Shown here in pieces: positions 9,091 through 18,619 of a stretch of 64,000 nucleotides of DNA. The notes beneath the pieces were generated by a model, which was given only the letters and a program-made list of their open reading frames with translations, was not told the origin of the DNA and searched no databases. Location: contig NZ_LN909062.1 in assembly GCF_001486505.1 (NCBI RefSeq), forward strand, positions 129,341 through 193,340, in the 5' to 3' direction. This DNA comes from Paenibacillus rubinfantis. GTDB taxonomy: Bacteria; Bacillota; Bacilli; Paenibacillales; Paenibacillaceae. The translations under genes and the position numbers were made by a program. The first letter of the stretch is position 1. Every line of letters starts with the position of its first letter.

Positions 9091-9383
9091 AATCCATTTG
9101 CCGGAATCCGGCGGTTTGGGCGCAGTTGTATTCGATTTTTCATATCCATTTCGTGATTTTTCAGCGACGTCAGGGCTGATTGTATATGATTTTTCGAATA
9201 CATTTGCCGGGATCCGGCGGTTTGGGCGCAATTGTATTCGATTTTTCATATACATTTCGCGATTTCAGCGACGTCAGGGCCGATTGTATATGATTTTTCG
9301 AATACATTTGCCGGAATCCGGCGGTTTGGGCGCAATTGTATTCGATTTTTCATATCCATTTCGAGATTTCAGCGACGTCAGAG
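9091..9383. repeat. Three-copy tandem repeat, ~105-bp unit
   Basis: Three near-identical units start at about 9091, 9197 and 9301 (periods 106 and 104; the last is partial). Each holds CCGG(A/G)ATCCGG, a GACGTC, and two pairs of inverted arms. In the middle unit TGTATTCGA (9233-9241) pairs with TCGAATACA (9298-9306), and TCATATACA (9246-9254) pairs with TGTATATGA (9285-9293), with T4 tracts unpaired on both sides. Open frames across the repeat exist on both strands but follow from the repeat itself and have no ribosome sites. The rest of 8899-9623 holds only the MerR promoter and the terminator of the next gene. Confidence 0.8.
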
Positions 9384-9536
9384 GAAATCGGTCTGTTCCT
9401 GAATAAACAGCAGCCGTTCGCGTAACTCCAATTCGGATGGATCGCTTGTTTCATAGTCCAAGTAAGGCTACCCCCTAGTAGCATGTTGTTGTTTTATAAG
9501 TGAATTCGGGGTGATTCCATCGATTACCTGCCGCAA

Positions 9537-9569
9537 GCAAAAAAGGAGAAGCCACCAAGGCCTCTCCTT
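9537..9569 (-). terminator. Terminator of the YcdB/S-layer-type gene
   Basis: On the minus strand AAGGAGAGGCC pairs with GGCTTCTCCTT (one G-T wobble) and runs into T6, about 55 bases beyond the stop codon at 9624. Confidence 0.75.
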
Positions 9570-9623
9570 CTTCGCATGATCCTTCTTCATTCCCGCTACC
9601 GCATTTTTACTGGCTAGGCAGGA

Positions 9624-11743
9624 TTATTCGATGCCGATCGGCTGATCGGTTTGGCCTTGAAGCTTCACCAATCTCATCAGGATGGAAGCCGCTTCGGCTT
9701 TGGTGACTTGACGCTGCGGGTTGAATTTCCCGTTTTGACCCTGCAGCAAACCAAGCTGAACCGCAACGGCGACCTCGCCGGGCCGGGTGATTTGCTTGGC
9801 ATCGCTAAACTGATCCGCCAATGCGTTCTTCTCGTAGAAATTCGCCGCCAAGCGGTCGTATTTCACGATCGAGACGAGCAATGCGGCCAATTGCTCTCGG
9901 GTCAACTTCTGCTCCAGCTGCAACGGTTGAGCGGTGTCGATCCAGCCCAGTTCGGCAGCATAACGAAAGACCTGGGAATACTTGTCGTCCGTTGGGACAG
10001 CTACATCCGTGGCCGCGGATGGGGAAGCCATCACGTAACTGGAATAATGGGGGTTTACCGCCTTCACGGCATAGGTCATCCAATCGCCCACGGTAATCGT
10101 CTCGTTTGGATGGAGATTCCCTTCATCATCCGGTTCAAGAATGCGGTATCGAACCAATGTCTTCAAATCCGCCTCCGCCCAATGGCCCTTCAGATCTTTG
10201 GGCTCCTTCTTGTTCCCCACCGGTTCCATGCGGAGATCATCAAACGTAGCCACCCATTTGCCTGTCACGGCATTCAACACTTGGTAGGACCGCGATGGAT
10301 CCTTGGACTGCGGAGAGTACACCAGATAAACCTTCGGCTCGACGTAGGAATTATTGAGCATAAAGCCGCCGAATTGAGTATATAGCAATTTCAATTCATA
10401 ATTGTCCAAATACGATTGGAGCGCTTGCTCGGCCGTTACGGTTACGGCTTGGCCGTCCGGCAGATTCGCCGGAACCTGGCCGTGGTTTACCGAATAGTAG
10501 AACAATCGACCATAGGCGTCGACCGTAATGGATACCCCTCCGCTCAGCACCGGAATGTCGTTCACATAACGGTTAAGCTCGAACCGGAACTGCTCCCCGT
10601 TCGAGAGACGGCTCCAAGATTCCCCGCGTTCCAGCAGTTTTAAATCCTGACTCGCTTGCGGATACAGCTGGTTGACCCACTCCAGGGCGCGCTGCTTCGC
10701 TTGACCGTAGTTCAGTTTCGCGGCTCCCGCAGGCGCCGCTAACGGTTCGCGAGGCTCGCCATAATTATAGGATTCAATCTGGAACTCCAGAATTTGTCCG
10801 GTTAAGGCATCAACCATAGCGGACGATTGCGTTGGGAAATAGATCGGTCCCGTTAGGTTTTGACGCTCCTCTTCCCATCTTAATCGCCACGTCTTACGCT
10901 CCGGATTCCGGAAATAATCCTGGTCTAGGCTCGGATAACTCAGCTTTCGTCCTTCCGGAATAAAAACGGTTTGTTCCACCAGGTTGGCGGCTTCGTCGGA
11001 CGTCAATTCCGTGGTGGACGTTCGTGGCTGGAATACCTTGGTTCCGGCCGGAACCACGCTGTCCATCACCTTGGTAACCGTAATATCCTTGCCTTCGGTG
11101 TCGATCTTATGGCCCGTCTGGGCGTTAATCACCTGGGAAGCATCGGAGGCCGGACCCCAAGCCAACACCCAATCCGTGATGACCCCATTCTTGTATACCG
11201 GGACATACCCCAGCTCAACCTGGAACTCTTCCCGGAATTTCTTCTCCGCATCCGCTCGCGAAACGGTCGGAACGGGGGAGGGATAATCCAGCCTCTCCCC
11301 TAGCCGATTAAATTGAGTCACTTCGCCATCGCCGGAAATCGTGATACTGATCGATTCTAATCCGGAGGGGAGGCCGTTCTTCAGCACACTGAAGTTAAAG
11401 TAGTATTAGCCTTGGCAATCGCTTGCTCTTTCGTGATCTTCGCTTGGGACGGATCCGCCGTCGCCTCCCCCGATTTTGACGGGCCGGTACCCAAATTCCC
11501 GGTAGTTACGAGGACCGTCGACATTGTGCCCCAGGATTCCACTGCCTCCTCTGCCAACGCTGCCCCTTGCGGCAAAGCGACTAAAAGCGCCAACAAACCG
11601 AAGAATGCCATTTTGGCCGACGGCTTCCTGCGTGCCGACTTGCCCCTTTTTCCAACCTGATGCTTCAACCGTTTCACCTTCCCACTTTTACCAATATTTT
11701 CTTCTCTATTGTAAAGCGGTTGGCTTGGACTTTCCATCCCCAA
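9624..11743 (-). pseudogene. Secreted YcdB/PepSY and S-layer-homology protein, frameshifted
   Basis: Two open frames together encode one secreted protein of about 700 residues. The upstream piece (11381-11743) has a basic N-region, a hydrophobic signal segment ending ALA, and the start of a YcdB/PepSY-type repeat, then stops after TTLTSVC. The downstream piece (9624-11387, 587 residues) resumes in another frame with repeated PepSY-like units, and ends in S-layer-homology-like modules (DLKGHWAE..., then ITRPGEVAVAVQLGLLQG with FNPQRQVTKAEAA). The shift lies between about 11388 and 11405 and looks like the loss of one base. The start is uncertain: TTG 11743, ATG 11737 or GTG 11677; a TACAAT-like -10 inside the first piece favours GTG. 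It could be a real pseudogene, a phase-variable gene or a sequence error. Confidence 0.75.
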
Positions 11744-11804
11744 AACGGCCTAGCAAAAAAAACAACCCGCAGCATCCTCTGCGAGCTGTTGAGAAACCTA
11801 ACTA

Positions 11805-12848
11805 TTAAACCGGGTTCGGCAGGAGCCGTTTGGCTTCCTCCACGGCCTCGTCCACCGAGCCCGCCCGAATCACCGTAAATTCCGCCTCTTCATATTGCTC
11901 CTCCGTGTGGGCATACCGGGGATCATAATAATAGATCAGCAGAAGCTCAATCGCGCGGTCATAGCGGCCTGCAAGCAAGCTTTGATCGATTTCCGCAGCG
12001 ATTGGCGTATGAATCTTCGATTTGATTTTTCGAAATGCCTGCAGGCAGGCTTCCGGATGGTTCCAAGGCTCGTAATCCTCCAAAATGATCTGTACACGTA
12101 CGTCCGTCGGCAAATCGATGCGGAGATGACGGCCCTGCTCTTTCTTCGCCATGAGAAAATCGGGGACCACCACTTTGCCGATCCGTTTGCTTTCCGCCTC
12201 CATCAAAACATAGGGTGCGTCCTCATAACGCAGGAGATCCTCCAGCAGCAGCGAGTCGAACATCTTCTGGTTGTGGGCGTGCAGCCCGATTTGGCCAAAC
12301 ACTGACCCCCGATGGCCGGCCATTCCTTCCAGATCGATCACAGGGTACCCTTGCTCCTGAAGCTTACGTAGCAGCAGCGTTTTGCCGCTTCCCGTATTCC
12401 CGTGGATCACGGTGAGTTCCGGAGCGAAGTCCATGTTTTCCAGTGTGCCGACAACCCACTGGCGATAAGCCCGGTATCCGCCGGCCAGCCGGTACGTATG
12501 GATGTCCATGAGGCTGAGCAGCGTCGCCGTCGTCCGGCTCCGCATGCCCCCGCGCCAACAAAACACCGCTTTACGCCCGGAGATTTCCGCAAACTTCCGG
12601 ACGAAGTCCGGCAGCTTGGCCGAAACAATCTCAAGCCCGCGCTGTTTGGCGGCATCCACGCTCACTTGTTTATATAAGGTTCCAATTTCCGCCCGCTCTT
12701 GGTCATCAAACAGCGGGATATTCAAACTGCCCGGAATCGTGGATTCGGCGAACTCGGAGGGCGATCTCACATCGATCATCGTGATCGCCTTGCCGCTCTC
12801 TCTTTGGTCCGCCCATTCCTCCAAGCCTAAATCCTGAAACATATCCAA
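11805..12848 (-). CDS. mnmH: tRNA 2-selenouridine synthase
   Basis: A 347-residue cytoplasmic enzyme that replaces sulfur of 2-thiouridine-34 in tRNAs with selenium, using selenophosphate, through a geranylated intermediate. An N-terminal rhodanese domain has the active Cys97 in FCWRGGMRS, the same number as in the E. coli enzyme, followed by a P-loop domain with Walker A GNTGSGKT (150-157). I choose TTG 12848 because AGGAAGGGG lies nine bases upstream; ATG 12842 is possible. It follows selD by about 17 bases, so both are cotranscribed and coupled in function. Confidence 0.92.
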   Translation of the reverse strand: MDMFQDLGLEEWADQRESGKAITMIDVRSPSEFAESTIPGSLNIPLFDDQERAEIGTLYKQVSVDAAKQRGLEIVSAKLPDFVRKFAEISGRKAVFCWRGGMRSRTTATLLSLMDIHTYRLAGGYRAYRQWVVGTLENMDFAPELTVIHGNTGSGKTLLLRKLQEQGYPVIDLEGMAGHRGSVFGQIGLHAHNQKMFDSLLLEDLLRYEDAPYVLMEAESKRIGKVVVPDFLMAKKEQGRHLRIDLPTDVRVQIILEDYEPWNHPEACLQAFRKIKSKIHTPIAAEIDQSLLAGRYDRAIELLLIYYYDPRYAHTEEQYEEAEFTVIRAGSVDEAVEEAKRLLPNPV

Positions 12849-12864
12849 TGCTGCAAACCCCTTC

Positions 12865-13923
12865 CTACACTTCCACCACAATATGGCCCGCGTTCTCCGC
12901 AGTGACCTCGCCGATCAGGCTCGCCTCAACTCCGGCTTTCCGCAGTTCAGCCAGCAGTTGCTCGCTTTGTTCCGGGTTCACGGAAATCAGCAAGCCTCCG
13001 GACGTCACCGCATCGCACAAAATGTACCGTCCGATCTGATCCAGCGATTCCGGGAATGTAATGTCCGCTTCCACATGGGCGTAATTGTTTTTGGTTCCGC
13101 CTGGGACAAAACCCTGCTCCGCCAGTTCACGAACGCGCGGGAGCACCGGTACATTGCTTTGCGAAATGGTGATCCCGGTCCCGCTGCCCTTAGCCATTTC
13201 CAGGGCATGGCCCATCAAGCCAAAGCCGGTCACGTCCGTACAAGCGTGCACTTCGTACGGCTCCATCACTTCAGCGGCAGTCTTGTTCAACGTAGCCATA
13301 ACCGCGGTGACACGCTCCGTCTCTTCCGCGCTTAACTGATCCTTCTTGATCGAGGTCGTCATAATCCCCACGCCGATCGGCTTGGTCAGGATCAGCTTAT
13401 CCCCCGGCTTCGCGCCAGCATTGGTTCTTACTTTATCCGGATGTACCAAGCCGGTCACCGCCAGGCCGAATTTCGGCTCCTTGTCGTCGATGGAATGGCC
13501 GCCCACCAACGTCGCTCCGGCCTCCTTCACCTTGTCCCCCGCGCCGCGGAGGATGTCGGCCAGGATGCTTTTATCCAATGTCGAAATGGGAAATGCCACG
13601 ATGTTCAGCACCGTTAACGGCTTGCCGCCCATCGCGTAAATATCGCTAAGCGCATTCGCTGCGGCGATCTGTCCAAAGGAATACGGATCGTCGACGATCG
13701 GCGTAAAGAAATCGACCGTTTGCACCAGCGCGAGCTCGTCGTTCAACCGGTATACCCCGGCATCATCACTTGTATCGAGACCTACCAGCAAATCGGGATT
13801 CGGCACCGTAGGCGGGAGGCTCCGAATCACCTGCATCAGGTCGGCCGGGCCAATTTTGCAGCCGCAACCCCCTTTGCTGGACAAGGACGTTAATTTGATA
13901 GGTTCTGCAGTAGACATCTTCAT
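12865..13923 (-). CDS. selD: Selenide, water dikinase
   Basis: A 352-residue cytoplasmic enzyme making selenophosphate from selenide and ATP. The N-terminal motif GGCGCKIGP places the catalytic Cys at residue 20 and the essential Lys at 23, so this is the Cys form, not the selenocysteine form. Further AIRS-family motifs are GLDTSDDAGVY, QTVDFFTP, LVGGHS and TDVTGFGLMGH. ATG 13923 follows GGAAGG; GTG 13926 is adjacent. With mnmH next and no selA/selB in the window, the local evidence ties selenium to tRNA modification, not to selenoproteins. Confidence 0.95.
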   Translation of the reverse strand: MKMSTAEPIKLTSLSSKGGCGCKIGPADLMQVIRSLPPTVPNPDLLVGLDTSDDAGVYRLNDELALVQTVDFFTPIVDDPYSFGQIAAANALSDIYAMGGKPLTVLNIVAFPISTLDKSILADILRGAGDKVKEAGATLVGGHSIDDKEPKFGLAVTGLVHPDKVRTNAGAKPGDKLILTKPIGVGIMTTSIKKDQLSAEETERVTAVMATLNKTAAEVMEPYEVHACTDVTGFGLMGHALEMAKGSGTGITISQSNVPVLPRVRELAEQGFVPGGTKNNYAHVEADITFPESLDQIGRYILCDAVTSGGLLISVNPEQSEQLLAELRKAGVEASLIGEVTAENAGHIVVEV

Positions 13924-14121
13924 CACAATCCTTCCCTATAGCTTTAAAAAAGGAACTTCAAGATTAAACTACAATTAAGCGTACTCCAGTTACGGTATAA
14001 AAGGCAACCGCTTCGGGCACTGCACCACGCCGCCTTCAAATCTAGAGCGCTTGCCATCGTATGGTATACTATATTTCGTGTGTTAGTTCAAATTCAAACG
14101 ATCGTGGAGGGAAGAACACCA

Positions 14122-15198
14122 ATGGCTTCATCAACTAGTAGTAACTACCCGCAACAACCACACGGTTTTAATAAACGCAAAACAGCGTTGTTTTTCGTTC
14201 TGTTTCTCATCATAGCCATCGCCGGCTTAAGTTATGTCAAATGGTGGCCTTATTACGGAAAAGCGTTTAAAGCCGTCACTGAGCATACCATCGGCTCTTC
14301 GATCCTGGGCGCGGACGCTTCCGGCCCGATCTCGTGGAGTGGAGCGCTCGATTATGCGACCGCCTATTTCAAATCGGTTTGGAAAGCGGCTGTTCTCGGC
14401 ATTTTGCTGGGTTCGCTCGTTCAGGTGTTACTCCCCGCACAGTGGCTCTACAAAGTGCTCGGCAGCAGCCGCTTTAAAAGCACCTTCCTCGGCGGCATTG
14501 TCTCCTTGCCGGGGATGATGTGCACCTGCTGCGCCGCACCAATCGCCGCCGGCCTGCGCAAACGCAACGTGTCCGTGGGGGCCAGCCTCGCTTTCTGGCT
14601 TGGCAATCCGGTACTGAACCCGGCGACGCTGATTTTCATGACCTTCGTATTATCTTGGAAATTCACCTTGCTCCGCCTCGTATTTGGCATAGTGCTGACG
14701 TTTGGGGTGAGTTACCTCGCCAACCGTCTGGCCAAAGGCCAGCAGGTTCCGGCTCCGGCGGAGCTGGAACGGGCGGAGGCGGCAGCCGAGCTAAAGGACG
14801 AGGGACCGTTCGCCCTGCGCTGGCTGAAAAGCCTCGGGATGATGATCCTGAACGTCGTACCGGCGTATCTGTTATCCGTCCTGCTGCTGGGTGCGTTCCA
14901 AGGCGTCCTGTTCCCGGTGGAGCTGGGCGGCGGTATCCTGGCCATCCTGTTGTTCGCCCTCGTGGGCACGTTGTTCGTGATCCCAACGGCGGCGGAGATT
15001 CCGATTATCCAATCGTTCACCGCGCTTGGGCTAGGTGCTGGCCCCGCTGCAGCCCTGTTGCTCACGCTGCCAGCGATCAGCCTGCCGTCCCTGCTGATGG
15101 TATCGCGCTCGTTCCCGCGCAAGGTGCTGGGATTCGTGTTCGCCTCGGTGGTGGTCCTTGGGATTGTTGCAGGGATCGTAGGCGCTTGGGTATTGTAA
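14122..15198 (+). CDS. PF03773-type permease (ArsP/YraQ-like)
   Basis: A 358-residue integral membrane protein with about eight to ten helices. It has the family's duplicated core: GMMCTCCAAPIAAGLRKR (132-149, Cys134, Cys136, Cys137) followed by SLAFWLGNPVLNPATL, and a second half with VIPTAAEIPIIQSF. Relatives include ArsP, an efflux permease for organoarsenicals; many members are uncharacterised. ATG 14122 is chosen because GGAGGG lies ten bases upstream; an in-frame start at 14080 lacks a site. It is transcribed divergently from selD-mnmH, with 198 bases between start codons. Confidence 0.8.
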   Translation: MASSTSSNYPQQPHGFNKRKTALFFVLFLIIAIAGLSYVKWWPYYGKAFKAVTEHTIGSSILGADASGPISWSGALDYATAYFKSVWKAAVLGILLGSLVQVLLPAQWLYKVLGSSRFKSTFLGGIVSLPGMMCTCCAAPIAAGLRKRNVSVGASLAFWLGNPVLNPATLIFMTFVLSWKFTLLRLVFGIVLTFGVSYLANRLAKGQQVPAPAELERAEAAAELKDEGPFALRWLKSLGMMILNVVPAYLLSVLLLGAFQGVLFPVELGGGILAILLFALVGTLFVIPTAAEIPIIQSFTALGLGAGPAAALLLTLPAISLPSLLMVSRSFPRKVLGFVFASVVVLGIVAGIVGAWVL

Positions 15199-15204
15199 AA
15201 AGAG

Positions 15205-15234
15205 AAAGGGAGCCGTACTTTAACGGCTCCCTTT
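15205..15234. terminator. Bidirectional terminator
   Basis: A perfect 12-bp stem, AAAGGGAGCCGT (15205-15216) with ACGGCTCCCTTT (15223-15234), carries a six-base loop and T6 on the plus side. It serves the permease and lies at the end of the convergent glycosidase gene. Confidence 0.9.
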
Positions 15235-15239
15235 TTTAT

Positions 15240-17891
15240 TTATTTTTTCCCGCCCCCCGCAACAGGAACGAGCTTATACAGCTTAGACTCGGCGCCTTGC
15301 AGTGTGACGTGCAGCTCCGTCTTCGCACGTGATTCTTCGCCGGTCCACAGATCCGTCACGCGGAAGCCGGAACGGCCTTTGTTGTCCATCGCGGCCCGCT
15401 CGAACTCCAGCGTACGCTCGACAGGCTCGTTCGTGAAGTTAAACAAAGCGAGATAATACGCGCTGCCGTCCTTGAGGATGTAACCATCCGCCGCAGCGGT
15501 TCCGGTATTACCTTCGATCGGACGGAACGCTTGCCCTTTCTTGGCTACCGCATTAACGGCCGGGTTCACCAACAGCTTCTCCATGTATTCGCGGGCGGTC
15601 GGGTCAGCAACATCGTCCGAGTTCAGGAACACGGTACCGGAAATCGCCGTTGCGTTCACGCGGGTTTGCGCAGCCAACAGTGAGCCCCCCTTGGCTAACG
15701 TCATGTAATCCGGATCCGTGTAGCGGTAGATCGTGCCGTTTTGCCACCAGCCGTAGGTCAAGTTGTTGAGCTGGTATTCAGTGCTGCCCAGCGAACCATC
15801 GACATCGCAGGAGATCCGGCGGCTATGCGCGTATTGGCTTGGGAACAGCGGTGCGATCGACGCGCTGATAAACATCGAACCGTCCAGTGCATCCACGATG
15901 TAAGCCATTCCTTCATTGTAAGCCTGGATACCGGTAGAGACTTGCGGGTTATGGTGCTGGCCTTCCAATGCGCCATGACTCAGAAAATCCAGCTTAATAT
16001 ACTCAAATCCGTGCTCCTTAAAGCGATTCATATAATAGTCAATTCGCAGCTTTGTACCCGGATGGGTCGGATCCACGGCGTAAGCGCCGTCCAGCTTCGG
16101 CAATGGATTCCCTTGCGTATCGCGCAACACGATATCACCATAGGTATACCTGCCGTCCGTCCCTTCCACCGGTTGGCTTAAATTATCGCCCCAGTAGACG
16201 AACGGGCCGTAATAAATGCCGGCCTTTTGACCGTTTGCTTGGATATGATCCACCAGTTGGCCCAACTGTTCGTCGTTCATATTATCCCAGTAGGAATCGA
16301 GGTTGATATACAGCTGACCGTCGTTGTTAAAAGATGTTCCTTGCAGCTGCTCCTTAAAATAATCGGAGGTCTCAATAGCCTTGTCATAGGTTAAGTTGCT
16401 GCCGACGGCTCCCCAGCTGTTCCAGCCGACCGGAACCCCTTGCGGAACCCCGGGGCCAAACGCAAGCGGCGGCGTTTCCGCAGCATTCGCCCGCCCATAC
16501 GTTTCCAAGCCGTCCCGATAGTCGGTAAAATAACCCACAAACACCTTCGGCGAAGCTATCTCCGTCCCGCTGACCTTGGCATGTGGCAACGAATCGTGCG
16601 TAGAAGCTAAGGAGGAGAAACCGCCGTATACGTTCAGCTTGTGCAGCCGGTCGTTGGATCCACTCCAATAAATGCCCGTTTTCCACGTATCATGGCTAAC
16701 TGATCCAATCACAAAGCCGCGGCGGCTATCGTTATCGAAGATCGCCGTCAGCTCCGAGCTCTCGTAATTGTGATTGTTCAAATCCGTGTTGATCGTCTTG
16801 GACAGATACCTCGACCACGCATCGTTATCAAACGGCACGACTAGCACTCGGTTATCGCCGTACTGGCCGAGATCCACGCCGCCCCGGCGATCCACGATCA
16901 GCGGAGCGATATAATTCGTAGCCATCGGCGCAGCTTGCTCCGCGATGACTTGGGTAAGTAGATAGTCTCGCTGCTCATAGATATAGTAGATTTGCTTCAG
17001 GGTCGGCAGACCGTCTTGCTTGTTGTTCACCGTCACCTTGATTCCTTTGCCGCCCCGGTCCTGGAATCGCTCCACCTCATCCAGCTTAAACTCGTGTTTA
17101 GCGTAATCCTTGCTGGTCAAATATCGATCCAGCTGCAGGGAGCTGTACGCCCCTTGGATCTTCGCTTCTTCTCCGCGACCTTTCCAGCTGTAGGCCGACA
17201 GCCCGTTTTCCGTATTGTAGAGCAGCTTTAGACTGCCGCTGGTCACACTCATCCCCTTCACATGCCGGGTCACGGCGATCGGGCCGTATTTCACCGTTTT
17301 CACCGGCGCGCCAAGCTCCAGATCTTCACCGTCTCCCGGGCCGGTTCCCGGGTCTGAGGCGGAAACGAAGGTCAAGCTGATTTTGTCCAAATCGGGGGCA
17401 TACCCTCCATCATCGTCAAAAGACAGCGTATTGGCACCGGCCTGCAAACGAACCTCGAAGCCGAATACGCCTACCGTATTCCAATCCTTCGTCGCCGGCG
17501 GCGTGAAGCGCTCCCGCTCTCCGCCATTGACGCTGACCATAAAGGAGCGGGAATCCCCGGAAATATACGACAAGCTCAGCTTGTAAATGCCGGCCTCCGT
17601 TACGTTAACTTCGTTAAACTGCATTGCTGAGCCCTGATAAAGGTTCCCCACTTTGGCCCCGCCCGAGCAGGTGTTGCAGTCGACTGGTCCCGCTTTACCG
17701 GAATAGGAGTTCACCGGCGCTTCCGCCTCAAACGAGTAGCTCGCGCCTGCCTCTTGTCCGTTCGCCTCCTCAGCGGCAGCCCGCAACGAAGCGATCTCGG
17801 GGCCTCCCGTCATCGAACAAACCAATATTGCGATCCACACAAATCGCCATACCGTCTTTAACTTCCGCCTTTTCGCCGTATCAACTTTCAC
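15240..17891 (-). CDS. Secreted clan GH-D glycosidase with CBM35 (alpha-galactosidase-like)
   Basis: An 883-residue exported enzyme. Residues 1-45 are a signal region, 50-180 a CBM35-like carbohydrate-binding module (SYSFEAEAPVNSYSG), then a beta-rich domain, and a (beta/alpha)8 domain from about 480. The catalytic candidates are the Asp in YIKLDF (about residue 636) and an Asp in SCDVDGS (about 695), the arrangement of GH27/GH36 retaining enzymes. VGWNSW is also family-like. It likely releases alpha-linked galactose or a related sugar from plant polymers outside the cell. It is monocistronic with a GTG start. Exact specificity within clan D is unsure. Confidence 0.8.
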   Translation of the reverse strand: MKVDTAKRRKLKTVWRFVWIAILVCSMTGGPEIASLRAAAEEANGQEAGASYSFEAEAPVNSYSGKAGPVDCNTCSGGAKVGNLYQGSAMQFNEVNVTEAGIYKLSLSYISGDSRSFMVSVNGGERERFTPPATKDWNTVGVFGFEVRLQAGANTLSFDDDGGYAPDLDKISLTFVSASDPGTGPGDGEDLELGAPVKTVKYGPIAVTRHVKGMSVTSGSLKLLYNTENGLSAYSWKGRGEEAKIQGAYSSLQLDRYLTSKDYAKHEFKLDEVERFQDRGGKGIKVTVNNKQDGLPTLKQIYYIYEQRDYLLTQVIAEQAAPMATNYIAPLIVDRRGGVDLGQYGDNRVLVVPFDNDAWSRYLSKTINTDLNNHNYESSELTAIFDNDSRRGFVIGSVSHDTWKTGIYWSGSNDRLHKLNVYGGFSSLASTHDSLPHAKVSGTEIASPKVFVGYFTDYRDGLETYGRANAAETPPLAFGPGVPQGVPVGWNSWGAVGSNLTYDKAIETSDYFKEQLQGTSFNNDGQLYINLDSYWDNMNDEQLGQLVDHIQANGQKAGIYYGPFVYWGDNLSQPVEGTDGRYTYGDIVLRDTQGNPLPKLDGAYAVDPTHPGTKLRIDYYMNRFKEHGFEYIKLDFLSHGALEGQHHNPQVSTGIQAYNEGMAYIVDALDGSMFISASIAPLFPSQYAHSRRISCDVDGSLGSTEYQLNNLTYGWWQNGTIYRYTDPDYMTLAKGGSLLAAQTRVNATAISGTVFLNSDDVADPTAREYMEKLLVNPAVNAVAKKGQAFRPIEGNTGTAAADGYILKDGSAYYLALFNFTNEPVERTLEFERAAMDNKGRSGFRVTDLWTGEESRAKTELHVTLQGAESKLYKLVPVAGGGKK

Positions 17892-18029
17892 GAATCATCC
17901 ATCCCTTCGTCGATTTTTCCATTCCGGTTACGAACCTCATGTTAAAATAGACAGCGCTTTCTTTCTATAACTCAAAATGCCGATTTATAGCGGAAACTAA
18001 AGGTCTTTTCCAATTTCACCGAACACAAA

Positions 18030-18066
18030 AACAGCCCGAAGTCCTTCTCGGGACTTTCGGGCTGTT
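18030..18066 (-). terminator. Terminator of the BstA-like gene
   Basis: On the minus strand AACAGCCCGAAAGTCC pairs with GGACTTCGGGCTGTT (one bulged base) followed by TTTG, 20 bases past the stop codon. Confidence 0.85.
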
Positions 18067-18085
18067 ACAAGAGCGAAGGCCGGAA

Positions 18086-18607
18086 CTAAAGATCCAGCCG
18101 CGTTCTTAACGCGGTAATATGGGCGAGATGATGATTTCCGTGCCAAGCGTAATTGCCGAGATTGTAAGCCAAGCTGGTGATTTGCCCCGATTCGGGATGG
18201 TGGAACGAGCGCTCGTAATCCGCATCGCTCAGCGATTTCAACAAATTGGTCCAACGGCGGTGCAGTGCTTCGAGCAGCGACAGCGAAACTTCGATTTCTC
18301 CCTCGTAGTCGGCCAGCGTCGCCCAGCGGTCTTCGAAATAAGGCCGGATCGTTGGCGTCTCTTCCGTTAGCGCCAGTTTTAACCGAGTATAGGCATTGAT
18401 ATGGCTGTCGGCCAGATGGTGCACGACTTGTCGCAAGGTCCAGCCGCCCTCGCGATAAGGCAGGTTCAGCTGGTCTTCACTCAAACCGGCAACGGCTTGC
18501 CTTAGACGCGCCGGCAACGTCTCGATGTCACGTATCCATTGCTCCCGCTGCGCCGCGGTGATCTCGCCTTCGTAGGTATACTTGCCTATCGGGTACCTCA
18601 GGTCCAT
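18086..18607 (-). CDS. bstA: YfiT/BstA-type DinB-fold bacillithiol transferase
   Basis: A 173-residue DinB-fold protein with the YfiT layout: it opens DLRYPIGKY, and the metal histidines are H64 (VVHHLADSH, 61-69), H156 and H160 (WHGNHHLAHI). B. subtilis YfiT and S. aureus BstA belong to this group and transfer bacillithiol to electrophiles. Length and N-terminus match YfiT closely. AGGAGG precedes the ATG and lies inside one arm of a striking inverted repeat (18620-18677). Gene symbol by family resemblance only. Confidence 0.82.
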   Translation of the reverse strand: MDLRYPIGKYTYEGEITAAQREQWIRDIETLPARLRQAVAGLSEDQLNLPYREGGWTLRQVVHHLADSHINAYTRLKLALTEETPTIRPYFEDRWATLADYEGEIEVSLSLLEALHRRWTNLLKSLSDADYERSFHHPESGQITSLAYNLGNYAWHGNHHLAHITALRTRLDL

Positions 18608-18619
18608 GTCTTCGATCGC

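Noticed and set aside
9091..9383. CRISPR array
   Set aside because: Units are about 105 bp, contiguous and contain no variable spacers.
9070..9406. Frames on both strands across the tandem repeat
   Set aside because: The peptides repeat only because the DNA repeats; both strands are open, and no ribosome site precedes either.
14520..15332. Long plus-strand frame across the permease gene
   Set aside because: It is a GC-rich shadow of the permease in another frame; the true frame has membrane helices and family motifs.
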